Source: JBOGWY01 sp050694015
GTDB lineage: Bacteria; Actinomycetota; CADDZG01; WHSQ01
Assembly (NCBI GenBank): GCA_050694015.1
Contig: JBOGWY010000187.1
Span: 1 to 5,942, forward strand
Direction of reading: 5' to 3'
DNA: 5,942 bases
Shown piece by piece: positions 5,725 through 5,942 of this stretch (positions within the stretch are counted from its first letter, which is position 1; each line of letters opens with the position of its first letter). Position numbers and translations under genes: made by a program. The notes under the pieces were generated by a model, which searched no databases, was not told where the DNA came from, and saw nothing but the letters and a program-made list of their open reading frames with translations.

Positions 5725-5942
5725 GGATCGTCTTAGATCCCGAGCACATGGCGCGCACCGCGCAACTGATGAACGAGGCCGCCGAGGACTACGCGCTCCG
5801 CGCGACGAGTCTTGCGACCGGGGATCGACCCCCCATGCCTGCCGACATAGCAGCACGCGTGGATGCGGGCCTGCGATCCGCGTCGGTCGCTCTCGACGAC
5901 ACCGCTCTACGGCTCGAGGCGGACGCGCTCATGCTCCGGATC
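5721..5942 (+). CDS. Third small helical protein of the cluster, incomplete at window end
   Basis: This GTG-start reading frame stays open for 74 codons to the window edge. Its start overlaps the previous TGA (GTGA, 5721-5724), and AGGGA (5708-5712) sits 8 bases upstream as a ribosome site, so the start is well supported. It begins MRIVLDPEHMARTAQLMNEA, a short strand-like lead followed by a helix. A Gly/Asp/Pro-rich turn (TGDRPPMP, about residues 33-40) leads into a second helix (ADIAARVDAGLRSASVA...). This helical-hairpin plan resembles WXG100-superfamily proteins found beside ESX genes, but no WxG is visible. The family cannot be named from the visible part. It could be a third small ESX-associated protein or the N-terminal targeting domain of a larger effector that continues downstream. 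Confidence 0.65.
   Translation, partial: MRIVLDPEHMARTAQLMNEAAEDYALRATSLATGDRPPMPADIAARVDAGLRSASVALDDTALRLEADALMLRI

Noticed and set aside
4222..5856. 544-codon minus-strand open frame crossing the kinase 5' half and both WXG100-like genes
   Set aside because: It overlaps the kinase in a shifted frame and is antisense to the WXG100 genes. Its product is arginine-rich without domains, typical of a spurious frame in GC-rich DNA.

Overview
This window looks like chromosomal DNA from a GC-rich, Gram-positive-type bacterium, most probably an actinobacterium (Actinomycetota). The reasons are the strong G/C bias at third codon positions, the small WXG100-type proteins (substrates of type VII/ESX secretion), a PknB/PknK-like membrane Ser/Thr kinase, and a Sec-exported RTX-repeat protein of a style common in actinobacteria. 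No marker allows a finer placement, and there are no rRNA, tRNA, CRISPR, insertion-sequence or phage signatures. Every part of the window is coding except a short divergent promoter region near 5070-5115 (up to about 130 bp, depending on the kinase start).

Layout. (1) 1-876 (+): the 3' part of clpB, covering the second AAA+ module and the C-terminal domain; the gene begins before the window. (2) 821-2104 (+): an MFS (DHA3/EntS-like) efflux permease whose reading frame starts inside the end of clpB. (3) 2083-3219 (-): a secreted RTX (hemolysin-type calcium-binding) repeat protein, convergent with and overlapping the permease gene by 22 bp. (4) 3216-5069 (-): a single-pass membrane Ser/Thr kinase with a PknK-like catalytic domain, a proline-rich/charged stalk and a C-terminal ectodomain resembling DUF5648. 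Its stop overlaps the RTX start as ATGA, so the two form a transcriptional and probably translational unit. (5) 5116-5391, 5392-5724 and 5721-5942+ (+): three tightly packed small helical genes diverging from the kinase. The first is a clear WXG100 protein, the second is WXG100-like with FEG in place of WxG, and the third is an incomplete helical-hairpin protein with a GTG start.

How the genes may work together (inference). The left side (clpB, MFS) is ordinary housekeeping/accessory content. The right side is the interesting part: a receptor-like kinase carrying an extracellular module is co-translated with an exported calcium-binding repeat protein, and both are driven away from a cluster of ESX-substrate-like proteins. 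A plausible model is a cell-surface sensing and secretion locus, in which the ectodomain senses something at the envelope (a glycan, the RTX partner or Ca2+) and the kinase modulates ESX-type export. Nothing in the window shows the ESX motor (EccC/FtsK-like ATPase) itself; the sequence after 5942 is where it or its large substrate should be sought.
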